Notes under the pieces: generated by a model
Database searches by the model: none
What the model saw: only the letters and a program-made list of their open reading frames with translations
What the model was told of the DNA's origin: nothing
NCBI GenBank assembly: GCA_024640665.1
Contig: JAHEEO010000075.1
Coordinates: 1 to 12,676 of the forward strand
Source of the DNA: Rhodospirillales bacterium
Lineage (GTDB): Bacteria; Pseudomonadota; Gammaproteobacteria; Steroidobacterales; Rariloculaceae
Reading direction: 5' to 3'
Length of the DNA: 12,676 nt
Shown: one piece after another, positions 5,795-12,676 of the stretch
Position numbering within the stretch: the first letter of the stretch is position 1
Layout: the number at the start of each line of letters is the position of its first letter
Position numbers and translations under genes: made by a program

Positions 5795-7162
5795 GTGGAG
5801 AATTCGACACACAAGTCGCTGTATGCGGCACACGAAAAAATCCATCCGCGCGAGATTGACGGATTGTTCGCGCGTCTGCGGCTCGGCAGTATGCTTGCCT
5901 TGCTCGGCGCCTACTATTTGGCCGCCTGGTTGCAGTGGGACGGACGCCAAGCCCTGCTCTTCGATCTTCCGGCACGTAAGTTCTATATTTTCGGGCTCGT
6001 CTTGTGGCCGCAGGATTTCTTTTTTCTTTCATGGTTGCTGATCATTGCGGCGCTTGCTTTGTTCTTCTTTACAGCATTGGGCGGGCGCCTTTGGTGCGGT
6101 TATGCTTGCCCGCAAACAGTATGGACGGAAGCGTTCATTTGGATGGAGCGGCTTGCCGAAGGCCCGCGATCCAAACGCATAAAGCTCGACAAAGCGAAGT
6201 GGTCGGGTAAAAAGCTGAACCGAAAAGCTATCAAGCAAGTGCTGTGGGTCAGCTTTTCATTGTGGACCGGCTTTACGTTTGTCGGCTACTTCACGCCAAT
6301 TCGCGAGCTGACGGCTAACGCAGCAACATTTAGTTTAGGCGGGTGGGAAGCCTTCTGGATCGTATTCTACGGCTTTGCAACTTACGGCAATGCCGGATTC
6401 TTGCGTGAGCAAGTTTGTAAGTACATGTGCCCCTATGCACGCTTTCAAAGCGCGATGTTCGATCACGATTCGCTGATCATTTCCTACGACGAGCGCCGCG
6501 GCGAGCCGCGCGGCTCCAGGCGCCGCAATGAAGATCCCAAGTCGAAGCAACTGGGCGACTGCATAGACTGTCAAATGTGCGTTCAGGTTTGTCCGACGGG
6601 AATCGATATTCGAAAAGGCCTTCAATACGAGTGCATTGCGTGCGCAGCATGTATTGATGCGTGCGACAGCGTAATGGACAAGATGGCCTACCCTCTCGGT
6701 CTAATCAAATATACGACACAGCAAGCAATCGACGGCAAAAAAAGCCGCATCCTTCGACCCAGAATTCTCATTTACGGCTTCTTGCTCACAGCGCTTTGCG
6801 TTGGCTTCCTAGCGGCTCTCGCGTTACGCACACCACTTGAACTGGACGTAATTCGAGATCGCAATGCGCTGTATCGAGAATCGCGCCCAGGCTTCATTGA
6901 AAACGTCTACACTCTTCGAATCATCAATAAGGACACGGTAAGTCACGATTTCGAACTTAGCGTCGATGGACTCGATACCATCTCTGTCGAAACCAACTCA
7001 GATGGTATTTCGGTCGGCGCCGGAGAAATTCAGACAGTGGCGGCTCGAGTGCTCGTTGAAGACGGAATTGCAGCGGGCGGCGGACACGATATCAACTTCA
7101 CACTTACAGGGCTGGATTCATCAAACACGACAACCGAACAAAGTCGGTTCTTCTTGCCATGA
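5795..7162 (+). CDS. ccoG: Membrane iron-sulfur protein for cbb3 oxidase assembly, cupric reductase (CcoG/RdxA/FixG)
   Basis: CcoG is an inner-membrane protein with two [4Fe-4S] clusters. In Rhodobacter it has been shown to reduce Cu(II) to Cu(I) for delivery to the oxidase CuB site. The 455-residue protein has membrane helices near 31-47, 76-95, 147-165, 184-202 and 323-344. It has the CGYACPQTVW motif (101-110) and CKYMCPYARFQSAMF (208-222). Two ferredoxin motifs follow (Cys256, 259, 262, 266 and Cys280, 283, 286, 290), then a C-terminal Ig-like FixG domain (about 350-455). The start is GTG. The upstream gene's TGA is in the same frame 6 nt earlier, and the conserved N-terminus LYAAHEKIHPREIDG must be included, so no other start fits. 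It overlaps ccoH by 4 bp (ATGA). Confidence 0.97.
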   Translation: MENSTHKSLYAAHEKIHPREIDGLFARLRLGSMLALLGAYYLAAWLQWDGRQALLFDLPARKFYIFGLVLWPQDFFFLSWLLIIAALALFFFTALGGRLWCGYACPQTVWTEAFIWMERLAEGPRSKRIKLDKAKWSGKKLNRKAIKQVLWVSFSLWTGFTFVGYFTPIRELTANAATFSLGGWEAFWIVFYGFATYGNAGFLREQVCKYMCPYARFQSAMFDHDSLIISYDERRGEPRGSRRRNEDPKSKQLGDCIDCQMCVQVCPTGIDIRKGLQYECIACAACIDACDSVMDKMAYPLGLIKYTTQQAIDGKKSRILRPRILIYGFLLTALCVGFLAALALRTPLELDVIRDRNALYRESRPGFIENVYTLRIINKDTVSHDFELSVDGLDTISVETNSDGISVGAGEIQTVAARVLVEDGIAAGGGHDINFTLTGLDSSNTTTEQSRFFLP

Positions 7163-7692
7163 ACGGGGCCAACGATCCCCACACTGACAATCCAGCCTGG
7201 TATCGCAACACCTGGCCCTGGCTGCTGATGCTGCCCCCGCTCGCTTCAGTCTTCGGCGGATTCACGATGCTCTATCTGGCAGTCAGCGAACCGAACGCAT
7301 TGGTCGTCGAAGACTATGCGCGCATTGAAGAACTCACCGCGCAGCGCTTTGCGCGCGACCGCTTGGCGGTCAGCCTCGATGTGGAAGCAAATTTACAAAT
7401 CATCGAGAATTCCCAAGACAGCATCTCAATAGTGGCCGAGATTACGCAGCTTGCCGGAACTTCGTTGCCGCCGGTTCTCATGCTGGAAATGCGGCATGCG
7501 GCCAATGCGTCGCGCGATCGAAACATTGAAATGACATTGCAGGGCGGCCAATACCGAGCCGATATGCTAGCGGTTTCCGGTCACTATTCGATCGAATTGT
7601 CGCCGCCAGGCGGTGCGAGCTGGCGCCTAGCTGGCAATTTGACTCCAGACATCAAAACGCTGCGCTTACAACCGTTCAATCACCCGAGATAG
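7159..7692 (+). CDS. ccoH: cbb3 oxidase assembly protein CcoH/FixH family
   Basis: CcoH is a single-helix membrane protein with a periplasmic domain that associates with the oxidase or its assembly intermediates. The 177-residue protein has a membrane helix at about 19-41 (WPWLLMLPPLASVFGGFTML), followed by NALVVEDYARIE (46-57), the family counterpart of the LVVDDYY segment. A beta-rich periplasmic domain (about 60-177) of the FixH type completes it. The start codon overlaps the ccoG stop in an ATGA (7159-7162), and ccoI begins 3 bp after the end. Sequence conservation in this family is low, so position in the operon and the LVVEDY signature carry most of the weight. Confidence 0.92.
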   Translation: MNGANDPHTDNPAWYRNTWPWLLMLPPLASVFGGFTMLYLAVSEPNALVVEDYARIEELTAQRFARDRLAVSLDVEANLQIIENSQDSISIVAEITQLAGTSLPPVLMLEMRHAANASRDRNIEMTLQGGQYRADMLAVSGHYSIELSPPGGASWRLAGNLTPDIKTLRLQPFNHPR

Positions 7693-7695
7693 GCA

Positions 7696-10137
7696 ATGCA
7701 GTGCTTCCATTGCTATGAACCCGTCCCGGCCGGCTCGCAATGGAGCCTGACGGTCAAAGGCAAAGAGGAACGCGTTTGTTGCCCCGGCTGCTTGGCTGTC
7801 GCCCAACTAATTCAAGACCAGGGTTTCGAACAGTTTTACGACTTTCGAACAGCGCCGGCAAACAAGCCAAGAGAATCTGACGATCAAGACGCTTTCGAAG
7901 TCTGCGATCGACCGGATGTGTTCAACAAACTCACCCGCGCCATCGACACTGACACGCGCGAACTTCGCTGTCATATCGGCGGGATAAGCTGCGCTGCCTG
8001 TACATGGCTGATTAACAAAGGTCTGCGCAATATTGAAGGTGTAACAGACGCGTCGATCAACCCAGTGTCTGGCGAATCCACCATTCAGTTCAATCCACAC
8101 TTGGTTTCCGCAAGCACAATCTTCCAGACGATCGCCGATTTTGGCTTTGAACCGCGCCCGGTTACCTTCGCGCAGTCCAATGACGGACAAACGCAGCGTT
8201 CGCGCGCCGACCTGAAGCGACTCGCAGTCGCGGGCTTGGGTTTCGCGCAGGTTATGAGCCTGAGTGCAGCTTTATATCTCGGAGCGTTCAGTGCTATGGA
8301 CGCGCGTTTTGAGCAGTTTTTTATCTTTGCAAGCCTGCTCATCGCGACACCCGTTGTCCTATATGCTGGTGCGCCTATCTTCAGTTCTGCATGGAGCGCG
8401 CTCAGCCGTCACGGCGTGAATATGGACGTGCCGGTCAGCCTGGCGATAGCCGCCGCGCTGGGCGCGAGCGTATTCAATGCGTTCAGGGGTAGCGGGCACA
8501 TCTATTTCGATTCTGCGACCATGTTCGTTTTCTTCCTGACTCTCGGCCGCTTTCTGGAAACTCGCGCCCGCAACAAAGCAGGCAGCCTCTTTGCGGCGCT
8601 CGGAGAGTTGACGCCTATTAGCGCCCATAGACGATCTGACAACACAGTATCGAAGGTGGGTACGTTGGAGCTGAATGTCGGTGACACAGTTGTTGTCGCG
8701 CCCGGCGAGGCCCTGCCTGCTGACGGCATTCTACGAACGAGGCGGGCAACAATCGATGAGTCCATTCTCAGCGGTGAATCGCTAGGGCAATCAAAACTTG
8801 CAGGAGATGCATTGCTCGGCGGCAGCCTCAATTCAGGCAGCGAACCCATCGATGTCGAAATTACGCATCTCGGCAATGAAAGCTACATAGCACGCGTAGG
8901 CAACCTGCTCAATGCTGCAATGGCGGATCGGCCCAACTTCATCGGTCTGGCCGATCGAGCAGCTGCTTGGTTCGTTGTGGCTCTGCTGCTTCTAACGACC
9001 GCTTGCGGCTTGACGTGGCTGGTCGTTGCCCCAGAACGCGCGTTTGAAATTGTGCTCGCGATGCTCGTAGTTACGTGCCCTTGCGCACTATCGCTGGCAG
9101 CACCCACGGCCTTCGCGGTCGCGCTGGGCCAGTTCGCACAACGTGGTCTGCTGCTGCGCTCCGCACGCATCATCGAGCGCATGGGAGATGTGCATCTTTG
9201 GATGTTCGATAAAACAGGTACCGTTACCGAAGGCCGGATGACGATTAATCACATACAAACGTTTGCAAAAACTGATAGTGAGGAGTGCCTCCAACTTGCA
9301 GCAGCGCTGGAGGCCGGTATCGAGCACCCCATCGCCAGAGCCTTTCAATGCAGCGCAGCGATTCCGGCCGCCACACAAGTGCAGTGCGTTGCGGGCGAAG
9401 GTATCTCCGGCATCGTCAATGGACGCAGCCTGCGTTTGGGGTCGGCCGCATTTACAGGCATGCAGGATGACTCGGACGGTTGCTCGCGATTGATCTTCCT
9501 CATGGAAGGCACGACGCCTCTCGCACGCTTCGAACTCACCGATACAATCCGAGCTCATGCACGCAACGCGCTTCAGCAACTTGCGTCGAGCGGCATGCAA
9601 ATAGCGCTGGTGAGTGGCGACCGAGAAGCAAACGTTGCAAATACTGCAAACACTCTCGGTTTAGCGCACTACTACGCCAAACAGCTCCCAGAACAAAAGC
9701 TCGAGTTGCTCCAAAAGAAACAAGACGAAGGCTGCGTGGTGGCAGCAGTTGGCGACGGTATCAATGATGCGCCGTTACTCGGGCGAGCCGATGTCTCAAT
9801 TGCAATGGTATCTGGCAGTCAGCTAGCTAAGGCAACGGCAGATATCGTCTTTACCGGCAGTGATTTACGGGTTGTGGCGCAACTTCCAAAATTGTGCAAC
9901 CGAGTGCGTGTCGTTGTACGCCAGAATTTGATGTGGGCTGCTTGTTACAACTTACTCGCAATACCGCTGGCAGCCACAGGGCTGATTGCCCCTTGGACGG
10001 CCGCATTAGGCATGTCGCTCAGCTCAGTCATGGTCGTGCTCAACGCGTTGCGGCTTAATCGGTCGCTCAACAGCGATGTTGAATTGCAGGAGCATACGAA
10101 TTCACCCAGATTAATTGCAGGCGCGCAACTACGATGA
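7696..10137 (+). CDS. ccoI: Copper-exporting P1B-type ATPase for cbb3 oxidase biogenesis (CcoI/FixI)
   Basis: CcoI pumps Cu(I) across the inner membrane toward the periplasm for the CuB site of CcoN. The 813 residues show, in order: an N-terminal cysteine-rich domain (Cys3, Cys6, Cys28, Cys29, Cys32); a heavy-metal domain with GISCAACTWL (Cys99, Cys102); the first membrane helices (about 177-280); the actuator loop DESILSGESL (354-363); the intramembrane metal site CPC (461-463); the phosphorylated Asp505 in DKTGTVTEG; the His-Pro pair of the nucleotide domain (544-545); and GDGINDAPLL (686-695). The actuator has SGES in place of the more usual TGES, and the normal Pro-Val after it is Gly-Gln. 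It starts 3 bp after ccoH and overlaps ccoS by 4 bp. The N-terminal cysteine domain marks the CcoI type rather than the general copper-detoxifying CopA. Confidence 0.97.
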   Translation: MQCFHCYEPVPAGSQWSLTVKGKEERVCCPGCLAVAQLIQDQGFEQFYDFRTAPANKPRESDDQDAFEVCDRPDVFNKLTRAIDTDTRELRCHIGGISCAACTWLINKGLRNIEGVTDASINPVSGESTIQFNPHLVSASTIFQTIADFGFEPRPVTFAQSNDGQTQRSRADLKRLAVAGLGFAQVMSLSAALYLGAFSAMDARFEQFFIFASLLIATPVVLYAGAPIFSSAWSALSRHGVNMDVPVSLAIAAALGASVFNAFRGSGHIYFDSATMFVFFLTLGRFLETRARNKAGSLFAALGELTPISAHRRSDNTVSKVGTLELNVGDTVVVAPGEALPADGILRTRRATIDESILSGESLGQSKLAGDALLGGSLNSGSEPIDVEITHLGNESYIARVGNLLNAAMADRPNFIGLADRAAAWFVVALLLLTTACGLTWLVVAPERAFEIVLAMLVVTCPCALSLAAPTAFAVALGQFAQRGLLLRSARIIERMGDVHLWMFDKTGTVTEGRMTINHIQTFAKTDSEECLQLAAALEAGIEHPIARAFQCSAAIPAATQVQCVAGEGISGIVNGRSLRLGSAAFTGMQDDSDGCSRLIFLMEGTTPLARFELTDTIRAHARNALQQLASSGMQIALVSGDREANVANTANTLGLAHYYAKQLPEQKLELLQKKQDEGCVVAAVGDGINDAPLLGRADVSIAMVSGSQLAKATADIVFTGSDLRVVAQLPKLCNRVRVVVRQNLMWAACYNLLAIPLAATGLIAPWTAALGMSLSSVMVVLNALRLNRSLNSDVELQEHTNSPRLIAGAQLR

Positions 10138-10289
10138 GCATGCTATTCGCACTCATACCACTGGCAGCACTGTTGCTGGTTTTCGCAATTTGGGCGTTCT
10201 TCTGGGCAGTGCGGTCAGGACAGTTTGATGACATGGATACACCAGCCGTTCGCATCTTGCTCGACGAACCAGACAAAAAAAATGACTAG
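10134..10289 (+). CDS. ccoS: cbb3-type oxidase assembly protein CcoS/FixS
   Basis: CcoS is a small membrane protein needed for incorporation of the redox cofactors (haem and copper) into CcoN. The 51 residues comprise one helix (about 5-25) and the family signature AVRSGQFDDMDTPAVRIL (25-42), followed by a short charged tail. The ATG overlaps the ccoI stop codon (ATGA, 10134-10137), implying translational coupling. The gene is short and begins inside ccoI, so it is easily missed, but the signature is unambiguous. Confidence 0.96.
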   Translation: MSMLFALIPLAALLLVFAIWAFFWAVRSGQFDDMDTPAVRILLDEPDKKND

Positions 10290-10968
10290 CATAAACGTCG
10301 GGCTACTAGTGGCTGCTTGGTTCACCGGCCTCGCTGGAGGCAGCGGGCATTGCCTGGGCATGTGCGGAGGCATTATTGGCGCGCTTGGCGTCGGACAAAA
10401 AAAGGGTAGCCGTGGAATCGCCGTTCTAGTTTCCGCGCATGTTGGCAGGGTTGCCGGTTACGCTGTTGCTGGCGCCTTGGGGGGCCTCATCGGCGCCCAG
10501 CTCTCTGTCGGTCTACTTGGCCCAAACGCGTTGGTCACTTTGCGCGTTGCTTCTGGCGTCTTAATCGCCATCATTGGATTGCAGCTGCTACTTGGTAAAC
10601 ATCTATTGTCGAGACTCGAACGCGGCGGCGCATTGGTTTGGCGCCACATTGCGCCCACATTCCGCTCGCTGTTGCCGCCACGCACGCCTGTCCATGGGTT
10701 CGCCGTTGGCGTGTTGTGGGGATGGTTGCCTTGCGGGCTGGTATATGCCCAACTCGCGGTCGCAACGACTTCCGGCAGCGCAATACAAGGCGCGCTGTCG
10801 ATGAGCGCCTTCGGTCTAGGCACAATGCTCAGTCTAAGTGCGATGAGTATCTTGCTGCACTCTTTAGGACTGGCAAGGCTGCCGCGCCAAGCAAGTGGAG
10901 CTTTACTGCTCGTGTTTGCAGTCTGGACCGTATTCCCGATTCTCAGTGCCGGACACGCGATGCACTAG
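10282..10968 (+). CDS. TauE/SafE-like (DsbD_2-type) membrane protein, probable copper or redox role in oxidase assembly
   Basis: This 228-residue polytopic membrane protein is of the kind usually labelled sulfite exporter TauE/SafE family or urease accessory UreH-like transmembrane domain. It shows the paired signatures of that group: GGSGHCLGMCGGI (residues 19-31, with His23, Cys24, Met27, Cys28) in the first helix and GWLPCGLVYAQL (147-158, with Pro150, Cys151) in a later one, the latter resembling the DsbD/CcdA proline-cysteine motif. SAHVGRVAGY (51-60) is also typical. About six helices are expected. The Cys, His and Met residues inside helices could bind Cu(I) or carry thiol electrons; a sulfite substrate is unlikely here. 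I chose the ATG at 10282, which overlaps ccoS by 8 bp and has no Shine-Dalgarno, because the upstream ATG at 10225 only adds residues unlike the family. It is the last gene of the operon. Confidence 0.85.
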   Translation: MTSINVGLLVAAWFTGLAGGSGHCLGMCGGIIGALGVGQKKGSRGIAVLVSAHVGRVAGYAVAGALGGLIGAQLSVGLLGPNALVTLRVASGVLIAIIGLQLLLGKHLLSRLERGGALVWRHIAPTFRSLLPPRTPVHGFAVGVLWGWLPCGLVYAQLAVATTSGSAIQGALSMSAFGLGTMLSLSAMSILLHSLGLARLPRQASGALLLVFAVWTVFPILSAGHAMH

Positions 10969-11083
10969 ACTACGACGCGCTCGGAGGCGCCATTGTGAAG
11001 GTCCGTCTCGATTGCAGTTTCGCTACAGTATCTTATAGATACCAAACAGGATGTCGCGCGGGTTCACAAGGACCTCAGGTCAA

Positions 11084-12676
11084 TTAATCGCCTAACAGCG
11101 CTTCAACGTACCCACTCACGTCGCGAACGTGCTCGGGACTTAACATCGACTCAAATGCGGGCATTTCATTGCGGCCGGTCGAGACTATCCGGCGAATCTG
11201 CTCGAACGACATTTCGCGACTGAGCGACGGACCACCATGCCCGCCCTCTCCTTCGCCTCCATGGCAAAACGCGCAGGTAGTCTCGAACACGCGCCCGCCA
11301 TTGGCCAGGTTCGCGGGCCCATCTGCTGCCGGTGGCACAGATGCAGACACACTGGGTGATTCAATGGGTTCCATATCTCCATCTAAAGAAAACAGCCACA
11401 CCGAATTGCCACGATCCCCTCCAATAGAAACGCTTCCGCCGGCAAAAACCGCAATGTGTTGTTTGCCATTGCGCGAAAAAACGGTTGGCGGGGCGTTGAT
11501 CGCGAAGTCTGTTTGAAATGTCCACAATGGCCGCCCGTCATCGGCAGCAAGCGCCGTGAAACGGCCATCGTTGCGTCCCACAAACACAATGCCGCCCGCC
11601 GTGGCTACCGAACCGCTATAACATCGGCCCGGCCAGTGTTGCTGCCATACGATTGTATTTGTGTGCATGTCCATTGCCGCGAAAATACCGAGGCTGGGCA
11701 TTGGGTTTCGCCCAAATTCGCCGCCAATGTATAAATCACCTGTGGGTGGCCTTGCGGAATCAATTTCCCACGCCCTGAAAACGGACGCCGAGTCGCTTGC
11801 GCACACGTACAAAATCCCTGTAGCAGGATCGAACGAGTTCGGCGGCCAATTGGCACCGCCCCCGATACCAGGCTTGGCCATCACAAAGTCGAGCCAGTAC
11901 GGCGTAAATATGCGCCCGCCGTTAACCGGCGGAAAGCCTTCAGGCGGCACAGGCAATGACTGCGGGACGAACGCCTCGCCGACGGGCACAGGCTGTGTGG
12001 GCGACGTTGCCTGACGAGGTTCCTGCAGCACAGGTTGCTCTTCAATACCGACCAATGGTTCGCCCGTTTCCCGATCGAGAATATAAGCCCAACCACTCTT
12101 GCTGGTCTGCACAAGGCCGCGCCGCATACGGCCCTCATATTCCAAATCAAACAAGACCACTGGTGTTGCAGAATCGTAGTCCCACAAGTCGTGATGCACC
12201 TGCTGAAAATGCCAACGATATTCGCCGGAATGTATGTCCAAAGCGACCACTGAAGAAGTAAACAAATTATCACCGGCTCTCACGTTGCCATTGAAGTCTG
12301 GCCCTGGGTTTCCGGTGGAGAAATAAACGAGGCCAAGTTGGGGGTCAACGGCCGGTGTTTGCCAAATCGTACCGCCACCGTGCATCCAAATCTCGTTGTC
12401 TTGCGGCCACGTATCATGGCCATACTCGCCTGGGCCGGGAATCGTATAAAACGTCCAGACTAGCGAACCATCGCTCGCATCGTAAGCCCTGATTCGCCCA
12501 CGCACACCGAGTTCCGCCCCTGCGAAGCCAGTGACGACCAGGCCATCGAAGTACAGTGGTGCGCTCGTTATCGTAAAGCCGTCTTCCCATCTTTCGGCCT
12601 GAACGGACCAAAGCACGTCACCGGTTTGAACATCCAAGGCAACCAGCCTGCCATCCAGCTGGCCTTGATAGATCCT
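11084..12676 (-). CDS. PQQ-dependent dehydrogenase with fused C-terminal cytochrome c domain, 5' end outside window
   Basis: This is a quinohaemoprotein dehydrogenase: a periplasmic beta-propeller oxidising an alcohol, sugar or similar substrate with PQQ and passing electrons to its own haem c. The visible 530 residues, open to the window edge, begin with propeller repeat GQLDGRLVALD; no signal peptide can be seen. Further tryptophan-docking repeats include RIRAYDASDGSLVWTF and FTALAADDGRPLWTF. Probable metal and catalytic residues, numbered from the window edge, are Glu55 (in AELGVRG), Asn123 (TGNPGPD) and Asp166 in HHDLWDYD, with a second Asp168 two positions on. A short cytochrome c domain follows (about 460-530) with CAFCH (11261-11275) and a probable Met ligand in NEMPAF. 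The substrate is unknown. The HDLWDYD pattern resembles glucose/sorbose-type enzymes as much as alcohol dehydrogenases. The gene is convergent with the oxidase operon across 115 bp in which I see no clear terminator. Confidence 0.9.
   Translation of the reverse strand, partial: RIYQGQLDGRLVALDVQTGDVLWSVQAERWEDGFTITSAPLYFDGLVVTGFAGAELGVRGRIRAYDASDGSLVWTFYTIPGPGEYGHDTWPQDNEIWMHGGGTIWQTPAVDPQLGLVYFSTGNPGPDFNGNVRAGDNLFTSSVVALDIHSGEYRWHFQQVHHDLWDYDSATPVVLFDLEYEGRMRRGLVQTSKSGWAYILDRETGEPLVGIEEQPVLQEPRQATSPTQPVPVGEAFVPQSLPVPPEGFPPVNGGRIFTPYWLDFVMAKPGIGGGANWPPNSFDPATGILYVCASDSASVFRAWEIDSARPPTGDLYIGGEFGRNPMPSLGIFAAMDMHTNTIVWQQHWPGRCYSGSVATAGGIVFVGRNDGRFTALAADDGRPLWTFQTDFAINAPPTVFSRNGKQHIAVFAGGSVSIGGDRGNSVWLFSLDGDMEPIESPSVSASVPPAADGPANLANGGRVFETTCAFCHGGEGEGGHGGPSLSREMSFEQIRRIVSTGRNEMPAFESMLSPEHVRDVSGYVEALLGD

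Noticed and set aside
10225..10281. Longer TauE-like protein from the ATG at 10225
   Set aside because: The added residues lie inside ccoS and do not resemble the family N-terminus, which begins directly before the first helix.
11028..11042. Short inverted repeat GTATC-TTATA-GATAC between the TauE-like gene and the PQQ gene, as a possible terminator
   Set aside because: Only a 5-bp AT-rich stem with no T-run on either strand; expected by chance.

Overview
The window carries a complete gene set for a cbb3-type (C-family, high oxygen affinity) cytochrome c oxidase and its assembly factors, with ordinary metabolic and RNA-binding genes on either side. The organism is a proteobacterium, most likely gammaproteobacterial. 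The reasons are the ccoNOQP-ccoGHIS order, a CcoP with two N-terminal membrane helices, a conserved-looking small membrane gene between ccoP and ccoG, and a divergent DUF2189 gene. This placement is inference; no rRNA or other phylogenetic marker is present.

Layout, left to right. Positions 1-662 (minus) hold the N-terminal part of prpD (2-methylcitrate dehydratase, cut by the window edge). A 200-bp divergent spacer with an 8-bp hairpin follows, then a small RRM RNA-binding protein with a nine-glycine tail (863-1156) and, just downstream, a perfect 14-bp hairpin with no U-tract. A DUF2189 membrane protein (1355-2170, minus, TTG start) is divergent from the oxidase operon. The spacer 2171-2353 contains a plausible promoter and a half-conserved FNR/Anr-like site.

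Ten tightly packed plus-strand genes follow from 2354 to 10968: ccoN, ccoO, ccoQ, ccoP, an unnamed 110-residue two-helix membrane protein, ccoG, ccoH, ccoI, ccoS and a TauE/SafE-like (DsbD_2-type) membrane protein. Gaps are 10 bp or less, and four junctions overlap or nearly touch. ccoQ (55 codons) and ccoS (51 codons) are short but well conserved. NOQP encode the enzyme: CcoN has all the expected haem b, haem b3 and CuB ligands, CcoO has one c-type haem and CcoP has two. G, H, I and S, and probably the TauE-like protein, supply copper and assemble the complex.

Convergent to the operon, 11084-12676 (minus) is most of a PQQ-dependent dehydrogenase fused to a C-terminal cytochrome c domain. Its electrons could in principle reach the cbb3 oxidase through the periplasmic cytochrome c pool.

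No mobile element, CRISPR array, tRNA or rRNA is visible. The content is largely known biology. The points most worth following up are the uncharacterised 110-residue protein in the operon, the hairpins around the RRM gene, and the Asp-x-Asp arrangement in the PQQ enzyme.
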